Shown: one piece after another, positions 1 to 7,031 of the stretch
Numbering within the stretch: position 1 is the stretch's first letter
Layout of the letters: each line of letters opens with the position of its first letter
Source: SIG607 sp045646245
GTDB lineage: Bacteria > Bacillota > Clostridia > Oscillospirales > Acutalibacteraceae
DNA length: 11,731 nucleotides
Reading direction: 5' to 3'
NCBI GenBank assembly: GCA_045646245.1
Contig: JAZRKJ010000101.1
Location: 1 to 11,731 of the forward strand
Notes under the pieces: model-generated
The model's database searches: none
Seen by the model: the letters and a program-made list of their open reading frames with translations, nothing else
Told to the model about the DNA's origin: nothing
Made by a program: the position numbers and the translations under genes

Positions 1-138
1 TAGCAAAATTAAATTCTATGATTTAATTTTGCACAACATTCATTGCAATGGGTATGGACAAATTTTCAAAGAAAATTTGCCGCAAAATCAAAGATTTTGT
101 GTCGAAACAAGTTTGTTTCGACTAACCATAACCATTAT
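1..138 (+). repeat. Left copy of a dispersed modular hairpin repeat
   Basis: This segment recurs as its reverse complement at 11591-11728 (position n pairs with 11729-n). The two agree at 130 of 138 positions, and every difference lies within one 8-base block at 33-40. It is built from consecutive self-complementary units. A 12-bp stem at 3-14/21-32 has loop TCTATG. The palindrome CATTGCAATG is at 41-50. A 9-bp stem at 59-67/71-79 and a 7-bp stem at 83-89/93-99 both have AAA loops; the second extends to 81-101 with one G-T pair. A 10-bp stem GTCGAAACAA/TTGTTTCGAC lies at 101-110/113-122. No protein is encoded convincingly. It may extend beyond the window edge. It behaves like a dispersed intergenic repeat of the REP/BIME kind, but I do not recognise the family. 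Confidence 0.95.
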
Positions 139-354
139 AATGACTATGTTGATGTCGAAACATGGCAAAGCCTTATTTCGACTGCGAATTCTTTGAATTC
201 GCAAACAATTACCAAGGGTAATTGAACATATTCATTGCAATGATATCGAAGTTGCAAAATAACGTTTTAAGACGTTTTTTTGCAACATAGAGCCGATTTT
301 ATCGGCTTCGTCGAGAAATTCAATCAATTTCTCGACATTCGATAGTCATTATAA
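139..354. repeat. Continuation of the hairpin array (five or six further hairpins)
   Basis: This gene-free stretch is filled with further hairpins. Stem 154-160/176-182 (GTCGAAA/TTTCGAC) encloses GGC-AAA-GCC at 164-172. Stem 183-191/195-203 (TGCGAATTC, loop TTT) follows. Stem 206-213/217-224 (CAATTACC, loop AAG) is next. A long stem 251-259/278-286 (GTTGCAAAA) contains inner stem 261-265/272-276 with one T-T mismatch. Stem 291-297/301-307 (AGCCGAT, loop TTT) and stem 310-320/326-336 (GTCGAGAAATT, loop CAATC) complete the set. Palindromes CATTATAATG (133-142) and CATTGCAATG (233-242) act as spacers. Bases 135-147 and 342-354 are a perfect 13-bp inverted repeat bounding this block. Each stem has a different sequence, so this is a modular array and not a simple tandem repeat. 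Bases 355-366 hold nothing recognisable. Confidence 0.85.
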
Positions 355-366
355 GTGAATAATAAC

Positions 367-424
367 AAAAAAATAAACCCGATGTCAACGAAAAATGAAA
401 AATTTTTTCGTTTCCATCGGGCTT
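367..424 (-). terminator. Intrinsic terminator of spoIIE
   Basis: Stem CCCGATG (378-384) pairs with CATCGGG (415-421). It continues past a TC/TC internal loop as AACGAAAAA (387-395) with TTTTTCGTT (404-412). Read on the minus strand, the stem is followed by a T-rich tract (complement of 367-377). The hairpin begins four bases after the spoIIE stop codon, as expected for its transcription terminator. It separates spoIIE from the hairpin array further left. Confidence 0.85.
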
Positions 425-427
425 ATA

Positions 428-2755
428 TTACGCAGTTTTTATAATTGCCGCCATAACGGTAATATCGTCCTGCTTTTTGTCGGTTCTGCGCCTTTTCGCG
501 CACTTGGAAATCCGTTCCGCCAAGGCTTGGGCGCTGCCGTCCGTCCAGGCTTCCACTTCGGCGCTTATCCAATCGGTGCCTTCGCTTGCCGCCCCGTCGG
601 ACATCATAAGAATAATATCGCCTTTCTTCATTGTTATAACCGCTTTGTCAAAGGAAACGCCACGTAAAATCCCTGCCGGAAGGGAAGTGCTTTGGGCTTT
701 GCCCGCTCTGCCGGAGCGCCGAACAACGGTGGGGGCGGCACCTGCTTTTAAAAGCTCGGTTTTGCCTGTAAAAAGGTCAACCGTTACTACGTCCAGAGTT
801 GCAAGTGATTCATCGGTTGATTTAAAAAGCATAGATGAATTAAGTATTTTAAGGGCGGCGTCGTAATCAAAGCCTGCCTTTAAAAGTCGGCTCATAAGCC
901 CGCTTGCCATAGCCCCGTCCACCGCGGCTCTGCCACCCGTACCCATACCGTCGGAAAGTATCATAATAAGCTTGCCTTTTCCGTCGAAAAAGTATTCGTA
1001 AGAATCACCGCATATAACGTTACCGCAGGAGCTTATTTGATTTACTCCGATGTCGGCGGTAAAATAGGCGTGCTCCGAAGCGCAAATGTAAGCGTCTCCT
1101 CCCGAAAAGGTTATGGAGGGCGGGTCGAAATCACGGTCACAGGCAATGCAAAGCGCCTTCATAATATCTGCGCGGTTAAGAACAATATCCTTAGCGTTTT
1201 TAACACATATATCAACCGTCATACGGTCGCTTTTGTCCAGCTTTACCCCGCATTGACTTACAATAACGTCTATATTTTTAAGGGCTGCGGCAATTCGTGA
1301 AGCGGCGGCGGTGTCGTATTTTTCGTCGGCATCAAATTCGGCGGCAAGGCTTGAAAGCATTTTTGAAATACCGAAAAATTGGTCGGTGACAACGCTGCGC
1401 ACCTCTTCAATACGCTTTTCGGCGCTTATTGCCGCGGCGTATTCGGTGTAATGCTTATAAGCGGCTCCGCCCATACGTGAAGCGCGGATGCATCTGAGTT
1501 TAAACTCCTCGTCGCAAAATCTTTCGGGGCTTGATTCACCGTTTCGTATGGCTTTGGTCATAGCCATAACTGCGGCAAGGGTTTGGTCGTATTTGGTTTC
1601 CCAGCAAAAAATCTGCAGGGAACAGCCTTTACAAGCGTCGTTTTCAATACGGCTTAAAACCTTTTTAAAGTCGGGAGAATTTATTTTAGATAATTCGCTT
1701 GAAACGTTTTCTACCGTTTGGGAAACATCCTTTAATGCGTTTCCCGCAAATCTAAGGCGCATTGTCAAAGCTTTTTTCAGCCCTTCGGGGCGTATAACCG
1801 TAACCTTTTGGGCAAAAAGCTTTGAAAGACGGCGCGTTACGGTTTTAGGCAATATTAAATATACTCCGCAGCCTATAGCGGCTTCTACTATAACGGCAAC
1901 GGTATCGGTGGTAAACCCGCCTATAACCGCTCCTATAAGCGCGGCGCCCATAAAAGCCGCGGCTTCCGCCGCTTTCCCTATGTCTGCAAAAACTCCTGCC
2001 ATAAGACCGCCGAAGCTAACCATTACAGTAGTTGCAGAGGACGCTCCCGAAATCGCGGCGCTGAAGGCGGCGGCAACTCCGAAAACTGCGCCCGTACCCG
2101 CGCCCGAACGGTGGGCGGCAAGAAGAATAAAGAAAATAAATACCGTTCTTCCCACCGATATACCGCCCAGCGTAAAGTAAGACAGCCCCGTAAGGGTTAC
2201 CGAAAGGGAAATGATAAGCCCTGTCATACGATTGGAGGAAAGCCCTGATTGGCTGTCAAAAAGAGCGGCGCTTCCTATATGTAAAAAATAAGCAATACCA
2301 CCCGAAAGCAGGGCTTCAACGGTGGAAAAAGCTACGCCGCCGGGAAGTCCGCGCAAGGTGGCTACTCCCGTAAAAAACACCGAAAGCAATGAAATTAAGG
2401 CGGCGAAAAAGGGTTTTTCTTTTGTGAACTTGATTTTGGAGGTCAAAAGCCGTATTGCCATAATTGCAAGTACAGCCCCAATGTACCTGAAACCGCCTTC
2501 GCCCGTGGCGGGGAAAACGTACCCTGCTATTGCGCCCAAAGAAGCGGCGGGCATATAAAGAAATGGGGTGGCTGCTGCCGCCGACGTGCCGAAGGGCAAA
2601 TACTTACTGCTTACAGCCGCGCGACTGCAAAAAAATGCGGCGGCAAAAAAGAGCAGGTGTATACCCACTTGGGAAATAACCTCCATTAAAGTAAGGCCTG
2701 TCCTTTCCTTCACCGATGAAATTTTTCTTTTTAAAAACGTTGAACTTTCCTTCAT
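428..2755 (-). CDS. spoIIE: Stage II sporulation protein E (SpoIIE), PP2C-type serine phosphatase
   Basis: SpoIIE dephosphorylates the anti-anti-sigma factor SpoIIAA in the forespore, releasing sigma-F, and also acts at the polar septum with FtsZ (known from Bacillus subtilis). The 775-residue protein is slightly shorter than the 827-residue B. subtilis one. Roughly residues 25-330 are a series of hydrophobic membrane segments rich in Ala and Gly. A cytoplasmic middle region follows, with a Cys-x2-Cys...CW cluster (CKGCSLQIFCW) typical of the family. The C-terminal PP2C domain shows SDGMGTG (metal-ligand Asp602), MMSDGAAS (Asp720) and DDITV (763-767), so the metal-binding acidic residues look intact. 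The start at 2755 is preceded by GGACGGTG five bases upstream. A Spo0A-type promoter lies upstream and a terminator directly downstream, so it appears monocistronic. Confidence 0.96.
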   Translation of the reverse strand: MKESSTFLKRKISSVKERTGLTLMEVISQVGIHLLFFAAAFFCSRAAVSSKYLPFGTSAAAATPFLYMPAASLGAIAGYVFPATGEGGFRYIGAVLAIMAIRLLTSKIKFTKEKPFFAALISLLSVFFTGVATLRGLPGGVAFSTVEALLSGGIAYFLHIGSAALFDSQSGLSSNRMTGLIISLSVTLTGLSYFTLGGISVGRTVFIFFILLAAHRSGAGTGAVFGVAAAFSAAISGASSATTVMVSFGGLMAGVFADIGKAAEAAAFMGAALIGAVIGGFTTDTVAVIVEAAIGCGVYLILPKTVTRRLSKLFAQKVTVIRPEGLKKALTMRLRFAGNALKDVSQTVENVSSELSKINSPDFKKVLSRIENDACKGCSLQIFCWETKYDQTLAAVMAMTKAIRNGESSPERFCDEEFKLRCIRASRMGGAAYKHYTEYAAAISAEKRIEEVRSVVTDQFFGISKMLSSLAAEFDADEKYDTAAASRIAAALKNIDVIVSQCGVKLDKSDRMTVDICVKNAKDIVLNRADIMKALCIACDRDFDPPSITFSGGDAYICASEHAYFTADIGVNQISSCGNVICGDSYEYFFDGKGKLIMILSDGMGTGGRAAVDGAMASGLMSRLLKAGFDYDAALKILNSSMLFKSTDESLATLDVVTVDLFTGKTELLKAGAAPTVVRRSGRAGKAQSTSLPAGILRGVSFDKAVITMKKGDIILMMSDGAASEGTDWISAEVEAWTDGSAQALAERISKCAKRRRTDKKQDDITVMAAIIKTA

Positions 2756-2797
2756 TTTAACACCGTCCGTTAATTATTCCTATTCTTCCACCAAATA

Positions 2798-2831
2798 AGT
2801 ATACCGTATCAAAGGTGAAAAAATTGTCACA
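2798..2831 (-). promoter_or_regulatory. Candidate spoIIE promoter with 21-bp spacer and overlapping Spo0A-box-like site
   Basis: On the minus strand, GTGACA (2830-2825, five of six to TTGACA) and TATACT (2803-2798, five of six to TATAAT) are separated by 21 bp (2804-2824). Spacing that wide is poor for ordinary sigma-A promoters, but it is the known hallmark of Spo0A-activated spoIIE and spoIIG promoters of B. subtilis. The plus-strand nonamer ATTGTCACA (2823-2831), overlapping the -35, matches the 0A-box consensus TTTGTCRAA at seven of nine positions. The predicted transcript start is about 35 bases before the ATG. The function is inferred from this architecture. Confidence 0.55.
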
Positions 2832-2909
2832 GTAGGGAGGGGGAATTTGCTCTTTTTTTGCAAATACGGGTAAAAGAGGGTAAAGTAAAGAAGAATAACT
2901 ACAATTTTA

Positions 2910-2938
2910 TTGCAAATTTGCCTTTGTTGTGGTAAAAT
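2910..2938 (+). promoter_or_regulatory. Sigma-A promoter of the mnmE operon
   Basis: TTGCAA (2910-2915) is followed after 17 bp by TAAAAT (2933-2938). TGG just before the -10 makes it an extended -10 promoter. Transcription would start near 2945, leaving a leader of about 50 bases before the mnmE ATG at 2997. The leader contains a small imperfect hairpin GCCGTCGA/TCGTCGGC. The ribosome binding site is GGACGGTG at 2984-2991. Confidence 0.6.
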
Positions 2939-2996
2939 AAAATGAAATTTTATATTCTGGCCGTCGATAAATTCGTCGGCGCGGGACGGTGAAAAA

Positions 2997-4358
2997 ATGT
3001 CAGAACGCACTATTGCGGCAATTGCCACTTCTTTAGGGGAAGGCAGTATCGGTGTGGTACGTATTTCGGGTAACGATGCGGTAAAGGTTGCCGATAAGGT
3101 ATTTTTCAGCGCTTCGGGAAAAAGGGTTGCCGACCTTGCGGGGTATCAGGCGCTTTTCGGCGAAGTGAAAAAAGGCGATAAAAGAATAGATGAAGCTGTT
3201 GTATTAAGGTTTTGTGCCCCGAAAAGCTACACCGGTGAAGACGTGGTGGAAATTTCGGTTCACGGCGGAACTCTTATGGTAAAGGAAGTCCTTCGCGCCG
3301 TTCTTGACGCGGGCGCCGTTCTTGCTCTTCCGGGTGAATTTACCAAACGCGCCTTCTTAAACGGAAAGATGGACCTTGTAAAGGCTGAAAGCGTTATGAG
3401 TCTTATTTCGGCTTCTAACGACAGCGAATTGCGGATTGCGCGAAGCGTTCATGCGGGCGGTGTGGCTAAACAGCTTGACTTTGTAGAGAAAAAACTTGTT
3501 ACCGCCGCGGCAAGCATAGCCGCTTATTGCGACTATCCCGAAGAAGATTTGGGAGAGCTTGATGAAGAGGTTTTCAAAAATGAATTAAGCCGTGTAAGGG
3601 ACTCTCTTTATAAAATGCTTCACGAATACGATGTGGGAAGAATACTGCGGGAGGGCATTGAAACCGTAATAGCGGGCCGCCCCAACGTGGGAAAATCCAC
3701 CTTAATGAATTTACTTACCGGTGTAAAAAGGTCTATTGTTACCGATATTGCCGGAACTACCCGTGACGTTATTGAAGATACGGTAATGCTTGGTGAAATT
3801 CCGTTGCGTCTTGCGGATACGGCGGGTATAAGAGAAAGCGATGATACCGTTGAAGCGGTGGGGGTAGACCTTGCCCGACAGCGCCTTAAAGATAGTCAGC
3901 TTGTCTTTGCGGTTTTTGATGCATCTAAAGAAGCGGATAGTAAGGATTACGATTTACTCAGTGAATGTAAGGGGAAAAGCTGCATAGTAATTCTTAATCA
4001 GTGTGATAAGGGATGCCGCTTTTCCGATGAATTTGCAAAGGGCTTTGAAACGGTGCGGATTTCGGCAAAAACGGGCGACGGCCTTGAAGCGCTTAAAGCT
4101 GCCGTTGCACGGGTTACAAAGGCTGAAAGCTTAAGCCCTGACAGCGCCGTACTTATTTCCGAGCGCCAAAGGGACCTTGCGCGGCGGGCGTATATTGCCG
4201 TTAAAGAGGCAATAGAAGCCTTAAACGGCGGGGTAACACCCGACGCTGTGGGAGTTTTGGTGGATGAAGCAATATCCGCCCTTTATGAACTGACGGGAAA
4301 ACGGGTAAGCGATTCCGTTACCGATGAAATATTCAGAAAATTCTGTGTAGGAAAATAG
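2997..4358 (+). CDS. mnmE: tRNA uridine-5-carboxymethylaminomethyl modification GTPase MnmE
   Basis: MnmE (TrmE) works with MnmG to place the carboxymethylaminomethyl (or aminomethyl) group on C5 of wobble uridine 34 in certain tRNAs, using methylene-tetrahydrofolate and GTP hydrolysis. The 453-residue length is normal. An N-terminal folate-binding TrmE domain (about 1-118) is followed by helical segments. An inserted Ras-like G domain shows the P-loop GRPNVGKST (227-235), TTRD in switch I and DTAG (274-277). The nucleotide-specificity motif reads NQCD (334-337) instead of the usual NKxD. The C-terminal tail ends in FCVGK with the conserved Cys450. The gene opens a co-directional operon; the next gene begins 11 bases after its stop. 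Confidence 0.97.
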   Translation: MSERTIAAIATSLGEGSIGVVRISGNDAVKVADKVFFSASGKRVADLAGYQALFGEVKKGDKRIDEAVVLRFCAPKSYTGEDVVEISVHGGTLMVKEVLRAVLDAGAVLALPGEFTKRAFLNGKMDLVKAESVMSLISASNDSELRIARSVHAGGVAKQLDFVEKKLVTAAASIAAYCDYPEEDLGELDEEVFKNELSRVRDSLYKMLHEYDVGRILREGIETVIAGRPNVGKSTLMNLLTGVKRSIVTDIAGTTRDVIEDTVMLGEIPLRLADTAGIRESDDTVEAVGVDLARQRLKDSQLVFAVFDASKEADSKDYDLLSECKGKSCIVILNQCDKGCRFSDEFAKGFETVRISAKTGDGLEALKAAVARVTKAESLSPDSAVLISERQRDLARRAYIAVKEAIEALNGGVTPDAVGVLVDEAISALYELTGKRVSDSVTDEIFRKFCVGK

Positions 4359-4369
4359 GAGGAATTATA

Positions 4370-5140
4370 ATGAGTGAAAATGGTTTTACGGTAAATACCG
4401 ACGTTAAGGTAAAGGCTAAAAAGAGAAGGTCTAAAAGAGCCGCTCAAAGAACCTTGCTTTTGGGTGTGGCGGTTATTTTGCTTTTAGGCATACTTGCTAT
4501 TATTTTCTGTGCAACCGTTCCCGTTAAAAAGGAAACGGTGCTTGACTACCGTACGGTTGATTTCGGCGACGATAATATTCAAACCGATTATTACGATGAA
4601 GAGGGCAATATCATTAAAACCGTATACTCTTATCTTGGAGAAGAAAACGGTTACACCGAAATAACCTACGATAAAAAGGGCAATCCCTTAAAAGAAACCT
4701 CTACTTTCCAAGGAGTACTTGCTACCGTTAGAAATTACGTTTATTCGGAAGGCAGACTTGTAAAAGCCGAAAACCTTACTGCCGATAACGTTGTAACCGA
4801 TTATACCGAATATGCATATAACCCCGACGGTACCGTTACCATGGAATTGCTTTACGACAGCGAGGGCGTGATTACTGCGCAGTATAACTATACCTACGAA
4901 GCGGGTGTAAAGGTTAAAACTTCCGTTTTGTACTTAAGCAGTAATTACAGCGAAGAAATCACTTACGTATATGACAGAGGAAACGTTGTAAGAGAAACAA
5001 GAACCTCTGAAAGAACCGAAAGAGTAACTGATTACACCTATGATAACGTAGGCAACGTGCTTACCAAAAGAGCAAACAGCGGCGAATACGTTATTTATAA
5101 ATACACTTATAAAACCGTAAAGGTGCCTGTTTTCGGATAA
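4370..5140 (+). CDS. Membrane-anchored protein with YD/RHS-like repeats, unknown function
   Basis: The gene has a strong ribosome binding site (AGGAGG overlapping the mnmE stop). The 256-residue product starts with a basic cytoplasmic segment (KAKKRRSKR, 15-23), followed by a single membrane helix at about 28-50. The rest is presumably outside the membrane. That part is rich in Tyr, Thr, Asp, Gly and Asn and contains seven units of about 25 residues: YDEEGN at 75, YDKKGN at 100, YSEGR at 125, YNPDGT at 150, YEAGV at 176, YDRGN at 201 and YDNVGN at 224. These resemble the YD repeats of RHS proteins, but no RHS core or toxin domain is present. I cannot name a function. It is translationally linked with mnmE and lies eight bases before mnmG, so it is co-transcribed with tRNA-modification genes, where no such gene is normally found. 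Confidence 0.85.
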   Translation: MSENGFTVNTDVKVKAKKRRSKRAAQRTLLLGVAVILLLGILAIIFCATVPVKKETVLDYRTVDFGDDNIQTDYYDEEGNIIKTVYSYLGEENGYTEITYDKKGNPLKETSTFQGVLATVRNYVYSEGRLVKAENLTADNVVTDYTEYAYNPDGTVTMELLYDSEGVITAQYNYTYEAGVKVKTSVLYLSSNYSEEITYVYDRGNVVRETRTSERTERVTDYTYDNVGNVLTKRANSGEYVIYKYTYKTVKVPVFG

Positions 5141-5147
5141 TAAATTT

Positions 5148-7031
5148 ATGAGAACCTATAATGCAGAAAATTACGACGTTGCTGTAATAGGCGGCGGTCA
5201 CGCAGGCGTGGAAGCGGCTTTGGTTGCTGCAAGGCTGGGCGTTAAAACGGTAATGTTTACCGTAACAATGGACTGGATAGGCAACTTGCCCTGTAATCCT
5301 TCAATAGGCGGTACCGCAAAGGGTCACCTTGTGCGTGAGCTTGATGCCTTAGGCGGTGAAATGGGTAAGGCTGCCGATAAAAATACTTTACAAAGCAGAA
5401 TGCTTAACCGCGGTAAAGGGCCTGCGGTTCATTCTTTACGCGCCCAAATTGACAGAAGAAATTATTCCGCTTATATGAAACACGCGGTGGAGCTTCAAGA
5501 AAATCTGGACGTAAAACAGGCTGAAATAATCTCGGTTGAAAGAGACGGCGAAAACTGGGCGGTTGTTACCAAGCTTGGCGCCCGTTACGGTGTAAAAGCG
5601 GTTATTCTTGCTACCGGCACATTTTTGGGCGGTAAAATTTACGTTGGTGAAGTAAATTTCCATAGCGGCCCCGACGGTCTTGCGCCTTCTGTTGACCTTG
5701 TACAGTCTCTTAAGGATTTGGGGCTTCCCTTGCGCCGTTTTAAGACAGGCACTCCCGCCAGAGTTGACAGAGCAAGTATTGATTTTTCCAAGCTTGAAAT
5801 TCAGTACGGTGATGAGGAAATTACTCCCTTCAGCTTTTCAACCGACCCCGAAACAATAAATAATTCGGGGGTTTGCCATATTGCTTACACCAACAGCGAA
5901 ACCGAAAGAGTGATAAGAGAAAACCTTGACCGTTCACCTCTTTACGCAGGTGAAATTGAAGGCGTCGGTCCCCGTTATTGCCCAAGTATTGAAGATAAAA
6001 TAGTGCGCTTTGCAGATAAAAAGCGCCATCTTCTTTTTATTGAACCCTGCGGCGGAGAAACCGAAGAATTATATCTTCAAGGAATGTCCTCTTCTTTGCC
6101 CGAAGAGGTGCAAATTAAGTTTTACCGTACAATAGAAGGGCTTGAAAACGTAAAGATAATGCGTAATGCTTATGCAATAGAGTACGACTGTATTGACCCC
6201 ACTTGTCTTAATTATACTCTTGAAATAAACACTCACCCCGGTCTTTACGGCGCGGGTCAGTTTAACGGCTCTTCAGGTTACGAGGAGGCGGCAGTTCAGG
6301 GCTTTGTTGCGGGCGCTAATGCAGCCCTTAAAATAAAGGGTGAAGAGCCTCTTGTGTTTTCCCGTACCCAAAGCTATATAGGTACGCTTATTGACGACCT
6401 TGTTACAAAGGGTTGTTCCGACCCTTACCGTATGATGACTTCCCGAAGCGAATACAGGCTTCTTTTACGTCAGGACAACGCCGATGAAAGGCTTATGCCC
6501 ACGGGAAGGCGTTTAGGGCTTGTTAATGATACCGACTGGGAAAATTTCCTTATAAGAAAAGAACAAAAGGAAAAGGAAATAGAACGTCTTAAAGCCACTA
6601 CAATAGCGCCCAGCGAAAGCCTTAACCAATACCTTGAATCGGTGGGAACGGCGGCTATGACTACCGGTATACGCCTTGCAGAGCTTATTAAACGTCCTCA
6701 GCTTTCTTACGACGCGCTTGCTCCGTGGGATAAAGAAAGACCGACGCTTAGTATTGCGGTAAGGGAAAAAATCGAAACCGAAATTAAATATGAAGGCTAC
6801 ATTGCCCGTCAAAAGGCTGCTGTGGAGGAAATGCTTCGCCTTGAAAAGAAAAAAATCCCCGAAGGGATTGATTACTCCCTGATAAGCGGTTTGCGTCTTG
6901 AAGCGGTGGAAAAGCTTAATAAGGTTAAACCCGAAAGTATAGGTCAAGCCTCCCGAATTTCGGGGGTAAGCCCTGCTGACGTTTCGGTGCTGATAATTTA
7001 TCTTGAAAAAAATAAAAAGGATATGCAGTAA
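5148..7031 (+). CDS. mnmG: tRNA uridine-5-carboxymethylaminomethyl modification enzyme MnmG (GidA)
   Basis: MnmG is the FAD-dependent partner of MnmE. It uses FAD and NADH in forming the aminomethyl-type modification at C5 of U34. The 627-residue length is typical. The N-terminal dinucleotide fold shows VIGGGHAGVEAA (GGGHAG at 15-20), followed by the family signature PCNPSIGGTAKGH with Cys49. A second conserved Cys lies in GVGPRYCPSIEDK (Cys278). The motif TKGCSDPYRMMTSRSEYRL and the C-terminal helical MnmE- and tRNA-binding region, including ISGVSPADVSVLI near the end, are present. The ribosome binding site is weak (GGATAATAAATTT before ATG), suggesting translational coupling to the upstream gene. 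The stop codon abuts the rsmG start. Confidence 0.98.
   Translation: MRTYNAENYDVAVIGGGHAGVEAALVAARLGVKTVMFTVTMDWIGNLPCNPSIGGTAKGHLVRELDALGGEMGKAADKNTLQSRMLNRGKGPAVHSLRAQIDRRNYSAYMKHAVELQENLDVKQAEIISVERDGENWAVVTKLGARYGVKAVILATGTFLGGKIYVGEVNFHSGPDGLAPSVDLVQSLKDLGLPLRRFKTGTPARVDRASIDFSKLEIQYGDEEITPFSFSTDPETINNSGVCHIAYTNSETERVIRENLDRSPLYAGEIEGVGPRYCPSIEDKIVRFADKKRHLLFIEPCGGETEELYLQGMSSSLPEEVQIKFYRTIEGLENVKIMRNAYAIEYDCIDPTCLNYTLEINTHPGLYGAGQFNGSSGYEEAAVQGFVAGANAALKIKGEEPLVFSRTQSYIGTLIDDLVTKGCSDPYRMMTSRSEYRLLLRQDNADERLMPTGRRLGLVNDTDWENFLIRKEQKEKEIERLKATTIAPSESLNQYLESVGTAAMTTGIRLAELIKRPQLSYDALAPWDKERPTLSIAVREKIETEIKYEGYIARQKAAVEEMLRLEKKKIPEGIDYSLISGLRLEAVEKLNKVKPESIGQASRISGVSPADVSVLIIYLEKNKKDMQ

Noticed and set aside
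98..159. Spo0A-box heptamers TGTCGAA at 100-106 and 153-159 (and in the right copy at 11623-11629)
   Set aside because: They lie in hairpin stems downstream of genes and not at promoters. The heptamer is a by-product of the GTCGAAA stems, so Spo0A binding is unsupported.
43..225. 60-codon open frame within the left repeat
   Set aside because: It is translated straight through hairpin stems, has no ribosome binding site, and half of it belongs to the inverted repeat. Treated as a chance frame.
1..354. CRISPR array
   Set aside because: The units are different self-complementary hairpins of variable size, with no constant direct repeat and no cas genes.
477..2798. Several plus-strand frames opposite spoIIE
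   Set aside because: They are antisense shadows of spoIIE, with low-complexity Ala/Pro-rich translations and no ribosome binding sites.
2831..2880. G-rich stretch near the spoIIE promoter as a quadruplex
   Set aside because: The G-runs are separated by a loop of more than 20 bases, so a stable quadruplex is unlikely.
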